NCBI GenBank assembly: GCA_018883185.1
Contig: VEQP01000005.1
Span: 50,948-114,947 of the forward strand
From: Nevskiaceae bacterium
GTDB taxonomy: Bacteria; Pseudomonadota; Gammaproteobacteria; Steroidobacterales; Steroidobacteraceae
DNA: 64,000 nucleotides
Reading direction: 5' to 3'
The position numbers were made by a program, and so were the translations under genes. The notes beneath the pieces are model-generated. The model had not been told where the DNA came from, made no database searches, and saw nothing but the letters and a program-made list of their open reading frames with translations. Shown piece after piece: positions 8,931-17,025 of this stretch (within the stretch, counting starts at the first letter, position 1; each line of letters starts with the position of its first letter).

Positions 8931-10424
8931 TCACCGGATGTCGAACCATGCGCTGGCCTCCACGGTTTGCGAGCCATCACGCAGGAAGCGCAGCTCGTAG
9001 CTGCCAGCGGGCAGTGGCTCGCCGTTCGCTGCGGTCGGCAGGCTGATCTCGCCGGCGTAGCGAGCATCGAGGTACGCGACGCTCAGCGCATCGCCCGCCG
9101 GCGCACCCGCACGAAAAAGACCGATGCTGTCGTGGCGGTGACCGGTGCCGTTCGACCAGCGCACACGGACCGGTTCGCCGGCCCGTACCCGAGCGGTGAC
9201 GGGCTGCAGGTTGATCGGCGCTGCGGCATCGCGGACGACAAATCGGCTGCGGGTGAGTTCGCTCTGGCGCGCATCGAGCAGCACGGCATCGTACTCGCCG
9301 GGCAGCAGCGCGCGCGATGAGAGGCGTGCCGCACGACGCCAGGCGGCGACGTTCTCAACAAGGTTGATCAAGGTTTTGTCAGCTGCCGCGTCGGCGGGCA
9401 CGATTGCGACTCGCCAGCCCTCAGACTGGGGGTCGAAGCCTCGCACGAGAAAATCCGCACCGCGCGCGACCGTGCGCGGCTCAATGCTGACCAATGCAGG
9501 CGCCGCCACGGGCACAACGCGGAAAGTCGACACCACGCCGCGATGATCGCTGGGGTAGGGGCTGATCGAGATATCGACGCCGTCGCCGCCCGCTTCACCG
9601 ACAATCTCGCTGCGTAGGGTTTGGGCGGCGCCGCTCGCAAACACGAAATCAATGCGATCGAGGGTCTCTCGCGGTCGCACGTAAGGATGCGGCATACCTG
9701 CCGTCCAGGTGTGCCCTGGGCGACGCGCAGGATCGGCGTGCACTTCGCGAAACGAATCGCGCCAACCCGCCTTGGCAAGCTCTGCCGTGACGGGCCAGGC
9801 AACCGGCTGCATCGCGCTTGACCAGTCAAGGTGCGAGGGCGTGTTGAAGTCTCCGGTCAGAAACAGCGGTGTATCTTTGAGTGTCGCCGGCAACGCCAGA
9901 AACGGCTCGGCCGGCGGTACGCGTACGCGGCGTTCGAGTTCGAGCACGGCATCGACGGTGGCACCATCGCGGATCGCCTCGGGTCCATAGGGGTCGCTGG
10001 GTAGGTGGGTATTGGTGATGGCAACGACCTCGCCGGGTCGCACCATCACCCAGGCGTGCAGCTGCGAGGCATCAAGCGCCGTGATGCTTGTCGGACTCGT
10101 GCCCAACTGGGTTCGCCGTCCGACGCCCGAATCGAACAGCGGATACCGTGAAATAAGATTCCGACGTGGATCGACATGCGCGAACCCCACCGCGTCGGCT
10201 AAACGATACAGATTACCGTCGGGCTCTTGCACGCCGACGACATCGGCGTTGGCAGCGCGTATGGCTGCGGCGACGCTTGCGAAGTTCACCTGCTCGCCGC
10301 CGTACCAGATGTTGAAGGTCATGACGCGCAGTTCGAGCGGCGTGGGCTGGGTGAACGCCGCCGGTGCAAACGTCAGTGCAGTGAGCGCGAGCGTAGCCAT
10401 GGCCGCTGCTCGCAGCGAAATCAC
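8931..10424 (-). CDS. Secreted endonuclease/exonuclease/phosphatase-family hydrolase, 497 aa
   Basis: An N-terminal signal peptide (RAAAMATLALTALTFAPAAF) is followed by an EEP/DNase-I-like domain (about 30-310) with intact catalytic motifs: MTFNIWY, the Glu of VGVQEPDG, DRIDFVF and SDHRG. About 180 more residues form a beta-rich C-terminal part. Family members cleave phosphodiesters (nucleic acid, sphingomyelin, inositol phosphates) in a metal-dependent way. I chose GTG at 10424, giving a GTGA overlap with the upstream lytic transglycosylase gene; a start at 10475 would overlap it by 55 bp. A periplasmic enzyme releasing phospho-choline-type head groups would fit the island, but this is speculation. 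Confidence 0.8.
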   Translation of the reverse strand: MISLRAAAMATLALTALTFAPAAFTQPTPLELRVMTFNIWYGGEQVNFASVAAAIRAANADVVGVQEPDGNLYRLADAVGFAHVDPRRNLISRYPLFDSGVGRRTQLGTSPTSITALDASQLHAWVMVRPGEVVAITNTHLPSDPYGPEAIRDGATVDAVLELERRVRVPPAEPFLALPATLKDTPLFLTGDFNTPSHLDWSSAMQPVAWPVTAELAKAGWRDSFREVHADPARRPGHTWTAGMPHPYVRPRETLDRIDFVFASGAAQTLRSEIVGEAGGDGVDISISPYPSDHRGVVSTFRVVPVAAPALVSIEPRTVARGADFLVRGFDPQSEGWRVAIVPADAAADKTLINLVENVAAWRRAARLSSRALLPGEYDAVLLDARQSELTRSRFVVRDAAAPINLQPVTARVRAGEPVRVRWSNGTGHRHDSIGLFRAGAPAGDALSVAYLDARYAGEISLPTAANGEPLPAGSYELRFLRDGSQTVEASAWFDIR

Positions 10425-11926
10425 GAACGTTCCCCGAGCAGGTTGATGATGCTTTGGTATTTTTCGATGTACCAACGGTTTTCGTTGTTGTAGCTAGGTA
10501 TGGTGACGGGAGCGATGCCGTCCGGTCCTTCGCGCCAGACACAGGGGCAGGGCACCGACCGGCTCGCCTCGACGGCGCCGGGTGCGCGCAGCGCCGTGAT
10601 CTCTACACTCATTCGCTCGAGCACGCGGCGCAAGCGCGTGACGTTGCGGGGTCCGCCGTTGTAGGCCGCCACGGGGAAGATACCGAGTACGGTTTTGTTG
10701 TCCCAGTACGCATCGCGGATCGACGAGGGCATCTGCTTCAGCTCGATATCGAACAGACAGATCGCGGCCTTCATCGCATTGAGCAGATTCGTGGCACCCC
10801 GTTCAAAGTCAGGATCAAGGCGAGCGCCGGGGCAGCGACGCACGACGAGCGCGTAGGTGCCATTGCCGCGGCGATTGGTGAACTGCATCGGCCCGATCGC
10901 TTTGGCGCGCGAAATGCTGAAGCGATACGCCTCCTCGCGCTTCAGGCCGTACTGACTCAAGACTTCTTCGAAGGCTTGCAACTGCTTACGGCGGAAATCC
11001 GTGTCATCAGTTTGCTCGATCACCGCGAGAGTCATGATGACTTCGGCAGGTACGACGTCGGCGAGCAACTGCCCCCGGAAGGCAGTCGAGGGGACGGCTG
11101 CGCGGCGCAGCTCCTCGATGGCCCGCTTCGCCGTGGCTCGCAGGTAGTCGCGACCGTCGGTCACAAATCGCGGATCGAGCGTGTCGGCGGTGAAGGGCAG
11201 GTAGACGATAGGCTTGGCCGTCGCCGCGACCTCACGCCAACGCCGCTTGGCGATGAGCGCGCTGTCAAAAACGGGGAACTTGCGGCCATAAACCTTGAGC
11301 GGCTCATCGCCCTTGCTGAAGGCAAACATCAACCGCTCTGCACCCGTGCCCTTCACATGTTGTGCGGTGATGCCGGGTGCGCGCAGCACGAAGGGCATGG
11401 GTCGCCCACCGGGACGCCACCGAACGGGCGGTCTCGGTATCTCCACGTGAGCGATCGACCACGTTTGACTGGTCTCGCTCCACAGCGCGAAGGCCACGGG
11501 TCGACCCCGCAGCGTTTCGCGTCGACCCTTGCCGGTGAACACGTAGGGCAGTTCGACCTTGCGCAGCAGAGCGCGTGCTTCGACGACGAGATCGCGAATC
11601 ACTTCGTGACGATCGTCGGCTTTCGCCTCGACGACGACCTCCGTCAAACCGTTTTTCGGCCTATCGATGCGTACCGTTTCATCCGGTTCGTTGTCGATGG
11701 CGCCGTCAACTGGGGCGGCAGCGGCAATGGGCGCGGCAAGCAGCTCGTCCGCTACGTCTGCGACATAGGTGGGCTCGGGTTCGTCGCCGAGGTCTTCGGT
11801 GGTCGCGCAGCCAGTGAGCAATGCGAATGCGACGCACAGTAGCGATATTGCGCCAAAGGGTCTGCGCGAGTCGAATGCGGGCTGCCGAGGGTCCTTGAGC
11901 CGCGATGTTGGCACGCTGGCGCCCAC
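10421..11926 (-). CDS. Lipoprotein lytic transglycosylase-like (SLT domain) protein, about 501 aa
   Basis: Starts with a lipoprotein signal ending in LLTGC, so it is probably anchored in an envelope membrane. The C-terminal half (about residues 320-470) has the SLT lysozyme-like pattern: a Glu in LAVIEQTDD as likely catalytic residue, AIGPMQF and VAAYNGGP. The N-terminal half is not recognised. It probably cleaves peptidoglycan glycan strands. The start is uncertain: GTG at 11926 lies 10 bp after the CobS stop and GTG at 11914 is an alternative. The frame reaches 12070 inside cobS without support. It sits between CobS and the secreted phosphohydrolase in one apparent operon. Confidence 0.75.
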   Translation of the reverse strand: MGASVPTSRLKDPRQPAFDSRRPFGAISLLCVAFALLTGCATTEDLGDEPEPTYVADVADELLAAPIAAAAPVDGAIDNEPDETVRIDRPKNGLTEVVVEAKADDRHEVIRDLVVEARALLRKVELPYVFTGKGRRETLRGRPVAFALWSETSQTWSIAHVEIPRPPVRWRPGGRPMPFVLRAPGITAQHVKGTGAERLMFAFSKGDEPLKVYGRKFPVFDSALIAKRRWREVAATAKPIVYLPFTADTLDPRFVTDGRDYLRATAKRAIEELRRAAVPSTAFRGQLLADVVPAEVIMTLAVIEQTDDTDFRRKQLQAFEEVLSQYGLKREEAYRFSISRAKAIGPMQFTNRRGNGTYALVVRRCPGARLDPDFERGATNLLNAMKAAICLFDIELKQMPSSIRDAYWDNKTVLGIFPVAAYNGGPRNVTRLRRVLERMSVEITALRAPGAVEASRSVPCPCVWREGPDGIAPVTIPSYNNENRWYIEKYQSIINLLGERS

Positions 11927-11936
11927 GGTGCTGCGC

Positions 11937-12920
11937 TCAGAGAACCTTGAGCTGCGGCGAGGCGAGCGGCAGCTCCACACCGAAGGCGCGCTGGTAGAAC
12001 TCAGCGATGGTGGGGCGCTCGAGTTCATCGCAGCGGTTGAGGAAACTGACGCGGAAGGCGAGAGCCACATCGCGAAAGATCAGCGCATTCTGCGCCCAGG
12101 TAATGACCGTGCGCGGACTCATCACGGTGGAGATGTCGCCATTCATGAACGCGTTGCGCGTCATATCCGCGACCCGCACCATGGACTTGATGGTGCGTTG
12201 ACCGGCGTCGTCGGTGTAACCCTGCACCTTGCCGGAGACGATGTTCACCTCGACCTCGTGTTGCAGGTAGTTGAGCATGGCGACGATCGACCAGCGGTCC
12301 ATCTGGCCCTGGTTGACCTGCTGCGTGCCGTGGTAGAGCCCCGAGGTATCGCCGAGTCCGATGGTATTGCTCGTGGCAAACAGCCTGAAATACCGATGTG
12401 GCGTGATAACCCGGTTCTGATCCAGCAGGGTGAGCTTGCCGCTGGCTTCGAGCACCCGCTGGATGACGAACATGACGTCTGGTCTGCCCGCGTCGTATTC
12501 GTCGAACAGCAGCGCCACAGGGCGTTGGATCGCCCACGGCAGCAGGCCCTCGCGAAACTCGGTGATTTGTCGACCCTCGTGCAACACGATGGCGTCGCGG
12601 CCGATCAGATCGATACGGCTGACGTGCCCATCGAGGTTGATGCGTACGAGTGGCCAATTGAGACGAGCGGCGACCTGCTCAATGTGCGTTGATTTGCCGG
12701 TGCCGTGATAGCCCTGCACCATGACCCGTCGATCATGGGCGAAGCCGGCGAGGATCGCGAGCGTCGTCTCGGGGTCGAAGTGATACGCCGGATCGATGTC
12801 GGGGACGTACTCCGTGCGTGTGCTGAAAGCGGGCACGGCGAGATCCAGCGCGACTCCGAAAGCGCGCGCGGACACTTCGGTATCGGGTTGCAACGAGAGC
12901 AGTAAATCGGTGTCAGACAT
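11937..12920 (-). CDS. cobS: CobS-like AAA+ ATPase (cobaltochelatase subunit family), 327 aa
   Basis: Closely matches CobS. It has the Walker [10 protein letters not shown] at residues 70-78, the Walker [10 protein letters not shown] at 135-143, the sensor region [19 protein letters not shown] and the family C-terminus. CobS with CobT forms the chaperone-like ATPase of the aerobic cobaltochelatase CobNST. Here it opens a minus-strand run of six genes that ends with the CobT-like gene about 6 kb away. No CobN or other cobalamin synthesis gene is in the window, so the symbol reflects family, not proven B12 synthesis. Start ATG at 12920, divergent from the MttB homologue at 12991. Confidence 0.87.
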   Translation of the reverse strand: MSDTDLLLSLQPDTEVSARAFGVALDLAVPAFSTRTEYVPDIDPAYHFDPETTLAILAGFAHDRRVMVQGYHGTGKSTHIEQVAARLNWPLVRINLDGHVSRIDLIGRDAIVLHEGRQITEFREGLLPWAIQRPVALLFDEYDAGRPDVMFVIQRVLEASGKLTLLDQNRVITPHRYFRLFATSNTIGLGDTSGLYHGTQQVNQGQMDRWSIVAMLNYLQHEVEVNIVSGKVQGYTDDAGQRTIKSMVRVADMTRNAFMNGDISTVMSPRTVITWAQNALIFRDVALAFRVSFLNRCDELERPTIAEFYQRAFGVELPLASPQLKVL

Positions 12921-12990
12921 GGTGTCGGTTGGCTGAATATTCGAGAGTCAGATGCCATACTAACGTCAAATCCCGGGGGAGATCTAAACC

Positions 12991-14550
12991 GTGAGTGAAG
13001 CCGCCCAAGTTGCCCGCCGCCCGTCGGGGCGTGATGCCCGTCGTGCTCAGCGTTCAGGTCCATTGCCCGATCATCTGCGTCCGGTACGCCCCGGCATGCA
13101 AAGCGGTCGCTTCCAGCCGCTGACGCAAAGCGGTATCGATCAAATCCACCAGACAGCGCTGCGTCTTCTGGCCGAAGTGGGTCTCGGCGATGCCACCGAA
13201 TCGGGCATCGAGATCATGACGGCGGCAGGATGCACCTTGAGCGACACCGGCCGCTTGTTGTTCCCACGCTCGCTGGTCGAAGACATGGTGGCCAAGGCCG
13301 GCCGCAAGTTCGTGTTGCACGGGCAGGATCCGCGCCACGACATGGAGCCGTGGGAGAAGCGCGCGTACTTCGGCACTGCGGGTGCCGCCGTCAACATGGT
13401 GGATGCGAACGGCGTGTACCGCGAGTCGACCATTCGCGACCTTTACGACATTGGCCGCATCGTCGATCAAATGGAGCACATCCATTTCTTCCAGCGCGCG
13501 GTCGTGCCGCGTGACATTCCCGACCCGTTCGAGATGGACTTCAACACCTGTTACGCCTCGGTGATGAGCACCACCAAGCACGTGGGCAGCAGTTGGGTCC
13601 ATCCGGATCACCTCGAGGCGTCGCTGCAGATGCTGCACGCGATCGCGGGTGGCGAGGATAAATGGCGTGAGCGTCCGTTCGTCAGCCAGTCCAACTGTTT
13701 CGTCGTCCCACCCATGAAATTCGCCGCGGACGCCTGCCGCTGCCTGGAGATGGCGGTGCGTGGCGGCATGCCGGTACTGTTGTTGTCGGCGGGTCAGGCG
13801 GGTGCGACGGCGCCTGCAGCACTGGCCGGTGCGTTGGCTCAGGAAGTGGCGGAAGTGCTCGCCGGTATCGTATACGTGAATGCGATCAAGCCCGGGCACC
13901 CGGCGATCTTCGGTACATGGTGTTTCGTGTCGGATCTGCGCACCGGCGCGATGTCGGGCGGCAGCCCCGAGCAGGCGCTGTTGTCGGCGGCTGCGGGTCA
14001 GATGGGCAATTTCTACGATCTCACCGTCGGTACCGCCTCAGGGATGACCGACTCCAAGGTGGCCGATGCGCAGGCCGCGGGCGAGAAAGCACTCAATCAC
14101 GCACTGGTCGGCAATTCGGGCGCCAACCTCATTTACGAGTCGGCCGGGATGCATGCGAGTCTGCTCGGCTATTCGCTCGAGAGCCTCGTCATCGACAACG
14201 ACATCATTGGTGCGACCCAGCGCACCATCAAAGGCATCGAGGTCAACGAGGAGCGCTTATCGTTCGAGACCATCAAAGATGTCTGTCTAAACGGTCCGGG
14301 CCACTTCCTCGGCAGTTCGCAGACGCTAGAACTGATGCAGACCGAGTACCTGTATCCCTCGATCGGCGATCGCCGCAGCCCCAATGAATGGGCTGAGCAG
14401 GGTTCACAGGATGCGCTGCAACGTGCCGCGCAGCGCGTACGCGACATCCTCGCCGAGAATTACCCGACGCATGTTTCCGAGGCGGTGGATGCCGCGATTC
14501 GTCAGCGTTATCCCGTCAAGCTCGATCGGGCGGCGATGCTGAAGCGCTGA
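12991..14550 (+). CDS. MttB/MtgB-family methyltransferase homologue 3, 519 aa
   Basis: Full-length COG5598 protein, more distant from the other two. It has a longer N-terminus, TTKHVGSSW, SGGSPEQA, VADAQAAGEKA and GPGHFLGSSQTL. It likely removes a methyl group from a betaine-type amine. There is no in-frame TAG. The GTG start has GGGGGA about 10 bases upstream. It is first in a plus-strand operon and followed after only 6 bp by two FAD-GcvT dehydrogenases of the dimethylglycine/sarcosine type. This makes glycine betaine, or another N-trimethyl amino acid, the best guess for its substrate. No corrinoid carrier gene is adjacent, which is unusual for the family. Confidence 0.88.
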   Translation: MSEAAQVARRPSGRDARRAQRSGPLPDHLRPVRPGMQSGRFQPLTQSGIDQIHQTALRLLAEVGLGDATESGIEIMTAAGCTLSDTGRLLFPRSLVEDMVAKAGRKFVLHGQDPRHDMEPWEKRAYFGTAGAAVNMVDANGVYRESTIRDLYDIGRIVDQMEHIHFFQRAVVPRDIPDPFEMDFNTCYASVMSTTKHVGSSWVHPDHLEASLQMLHAIAGGEDKWRERPFVSQSNCFVVPPMKFAADACRCLEMAVRGGMPVLLLSAGQAGATAPAALAGALAQEVAEVLAGIVYVNAIKPGHPAIFGTWCFVSDLRTGAMSGGSPEQALLSAAAGQMGNFYDLTVGTASGMTDSKVADAQAAGEKALNHALVGNSGANLIYESAGMHASLLGYSLESLVIDNDIIGATQRTIKGIEVNEERLSFETIKDVCLNGPGHFLGSSQTLELMQTEYLYPSIGDRRSPNEWAEQGSQDALQRAAQRVRDILAENYPTHVSEAVDAAIRQRYPVKLDRAAMLKR

Positions 14551-14556
14551 TCCGCC

Positions 14557-17013
14557 ATGTCGCTCCCCAACCACGCCAATGTGGTGATCGTCGGCGGCGG
14601 CGTGGCCGGTTGCTCGATCGCCTATCATCTGACCAAGATTGGCATCACTGATGTGGTGCTGCTTGAGCGCAAGCAACTCACCTGTGGTACGACCTGGCAC
14701 GCTGCGGGGCTCGTCGGTCAGTTGCGCGCGACCCGCAACCTGACCGAGCTCGCCAAGTACACCGCAGACCTGTATCGCTCCCTCGAAGCGGAGACAGGTC
14801 AGGCGACGGGTTTCAAGCAGAACGGTTCGATCAGCGTCGCCAAGACGCCGGCTCGTCTCGAGGAGCTCTATCGCGGTGCCTCGATGGGCAAGACCTTCGG
14901 TCTCGAGATCGATCAGCTGAGCACGGCCGAGATTCGCGAGCGCTGGCCGTTGCTCGAGGTGGGTGATCTGGTGGGCGGCATTTTCATCCGCAAGGACGGA
15001 CAGACCAACCCCATCGATACAACACAAGCCTTTGCACGTGGCGCCCGCATGCGCGGTGCGCGAATCTTTGAGAACACCAAGGTCGAGCGTATCCGGGTCG
15101 AGAAGGGGCGAGCCGTCGGTGTCGAGACCGAGGCGGGGTACATCGCAGCGGACACCGTCGTGCTGTGCGCCGGTATGTGGTCGCACGCACTCGGTCGCGC
15201 CGCCGGGGTGTCTGTGCCACTGCATGCGGCCGAGCACTTCTACATCGTCACCGAGCCGATTAAAGATGTTCCGCCTAATCTGCCGGTGCTGCGTGTCTAT
15301 GACGAGTGCGCGTACTACAAAGAAGACGCCGGCAAGCTGTTGGTGGGTTGTTTCGAGCCTGTCGCCAAGCCCTGGGGGATGAACGGGATTCCCGAGAGTT
15401 TTTGTTTTGATTCGCTGCCTGAGGACGCCGATCACTTCGAGCCGATCCTCGCGGCGGCCGTGCGTCGGGTGCCGGTGTTGGCCGATGCCGGCATTCAATT
15501 GTTTTTCAACGGGCCCGAGAGCTTCACGCCGGACGATCGGTACTACATCGGCGAGGCGCCCGAGGTTCGCGACTTGTTCGTCGCTACGGGGTTCAACTCG
15601 GTTGGCATCGCCGCGAGCGGCGGTGCGGGCAAAGTCGTCGCGCAGTGGATCCAGGATCGCCGGCCGCCGATGGATCTCGCCGATGTCGATATCCGTCGCG
15701 CGATGCCGTTTCAGTCGAACCGGCGCTATCTGCACGATCGCACCGTCGAAACGCTAGGCCTGCTGTATGCGATGCACTGGCCTTACTACCAGTTCGAGAC
15801 GGCCCGCGGTGCTCGGCGCACCGGTTTGCACGATCGGCTGCTGGCGGCGGGCGCTTGCATGGGCGAAACGGCGGGCTGGGAACGCCCCAATTGGTTCGCG
15901 CCGCCCGGCGTCGAGCCGCGCTATGAGTACTCCTACAGCCGTCAAAACTGGTTCGAGCACTGCGGCGCCGAGTGTCGGGCAGTGCGCGATGCGGTCGCGC
16001 TATTCGATCAGACCTGCTTCGCCAAGTACCTTGTTCAGGGCCGTGATTCCTGTGCCGTCCTCAATCAATTATCGACCTCCAACCTCGATGTGGCGCCTGG
16101 TCGTATCGTCTACACGCAGTGGCTCAACGAGCGCGGTGGCATCGAGGCCGACCTCACCATTACTCGCCTGAGTCACACGCAGTATTTGGTGGTGACCTCG
16201 GCGATCTGTCAGACGCGCGATCTGGCATGGCTGCAGCGTTATCTCGACGATCACCCGCAGCACTGCACCGCCACCGATGTGACGGCAGGTATCGCCATGC
16301 TCGGCATCATGGGACCTCATAGTCGTGCGTTGCTCAGCGAACTGTCGGGAGCAGATCTGTCGAATGCCGCCCATCCGTTCGGGCAGTCACGCGAGATCGA
16401 AATCGGTTATGCGCGTCTGCGGGCAAGTCGGATCACCTACGTGGGTGAACTCGGCTGGGAACTCTACATCCCCGCCGAACAGCTCATGGATGTGTATGAG
16501 CGTTTGCTCGAGGCCGGTCAAAAATATGGTCTGACGCACGCCGGCTATCACGCCATGGCCGCCTGCCGAGTGGAGAAGGGCTATCGGCACTGGAGTCATG
16601 ACATCGCCGATGAGGATACGCCGCTCGAGGCGGGTCTCGGGTTCACGGTGGCCTGGGATAAGCCGGGTGGCTTCGTGGGTCGCGAGGCGCTGCTGGCTCA
16701 GCGTCAGCGCGGCGTGCTGCCTAAGCGGCTGGTGCAGGTGATGCTCGATGACGATTCGGCCTCTGCGCCGATGCTATATCACGAAGAGCCGATCGTACGC
16801 GATGGCTTGATCGTGGGCTCGACCCGCTCGGGCGCTTGGGGTCACCGTATCAACCGCTCCATCGGCATGGGTTACGTGCATTGCGATGCGGGCGTCACGC
16901 CCGAGTGGCTTGCAGCCGGCCAGTGGGAAATCGAAGTCGCGGGCCAGCGTTATGCGGCGCGCGTGCAGCTGCAGCCCTGGTACGACCCGAAGGGCGAACG
17001 CATCAAATCTTGA
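14557..17013 (+). CDS. FAD-dependent demethylating dehydrogenase fused to a GcvT domain (dimethylglycine/sarcosine dehydrogenase type), 818 aa
   Basis: Domain order: N-terminal DAO flavin domain (GGGVAGCSIAYHL near residue 8), a central FAO_M linker (about 380-440) and a C-terminal GcvT-like folate domain (about 450-810). The TTWHAAG segment puts His about residue 48 at the position that binds FAD covalently in rat dimethylglycine dehydrogenase. The reaction is oxidative N-demethylation, with the one-carbon unit captured on tetrahydrofolate as 5,10-methylene-THF. It lies 6 bp after an MttB homologue and 12 bp before a paralogue. Which of the two takes dimethylglycine and which sarcosine is not decidable from sequence. 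Confidence 0.87.
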   Translation: MSLPNHANVVIVGGGVAGCSIAYHLTKIGITDVVLLERKQLTCGTTWHAAGLVGQLRATRNLTELAKYTADLYRSLEAETGQATGFKQNGSISVAKTPARLEELYRGASMGKTFGLEIDQLSTAEIRERWPLLEVGDLVGGIFIRKDGQTNPIDTTQAFARGARMRGARIFENTKVERIRVEKGRAVGVETEAGYIAADTVVLCAGMWSHALGRAAGVSVPLHAAEHFYIVTEPIKDVPPNLPVLRVYDECAYYKEDAGKLLVGCFEPVAKPWGMNGIPESFCFDSLPEDADHFEPILAAAVRRVPVLADAGIQLFFNGPESFTPDDRYYIGEAPEVRDLFVATGFNSVGIAASGGAGKVVAQWIQDRRPPMDLADVDIRRAMPFQSNRRYLHDRTVETLGLLYAMHWPYYQFETARGARRTGLHDRLLAAGACMGETAGWERPNWFAPPGVEPRYEYSYSRQNWFEHCGAECRAVRDAVALFDQTCFAKYLVQGRDSCAVLNQLSTSNLDVAPGRIVYTQWLNERGGIEADLTITRLSHTQYLVVTSAICQTRDLAWLQRYLDDHPQHCTATDVTAGIAMLGIMGPHSRALLSELSGADLSNAAHPFGQSREIEIGYARLRASRITYVGELGWELYIPAEQLMDVYERLLEAGQKYGLTHAGYHAMAACRVEKGYRHWSHDIADEDTPLEAGLGFTVAWDKPGGFVGREALLAQRQRGVLPKRLVQVMLDDDSASAPMLYHEEPIVRDGLIVGSTRSGAWGHRINRSIGMGYVHCDAGVTPEWLAAGQWEIEVAGQRYAARVQLQPWYDPKGERIKS

Positions 17014-17025
17014 GGATAGGCAGAT

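Noticed and set aside
10454..11842. A 462-codon plus-strand frame antisense to the SLT lipoprotein gene
   Set aside because: No motif or signal; the minus-strand gene has lipobox, SLT motifs and coupled neighbours.
14404..15735. A 443-codon minus-strand frame over the FAD-GcvT gene
   Set aside because: Shadow of a strongly supported gene; no recognisable domain.
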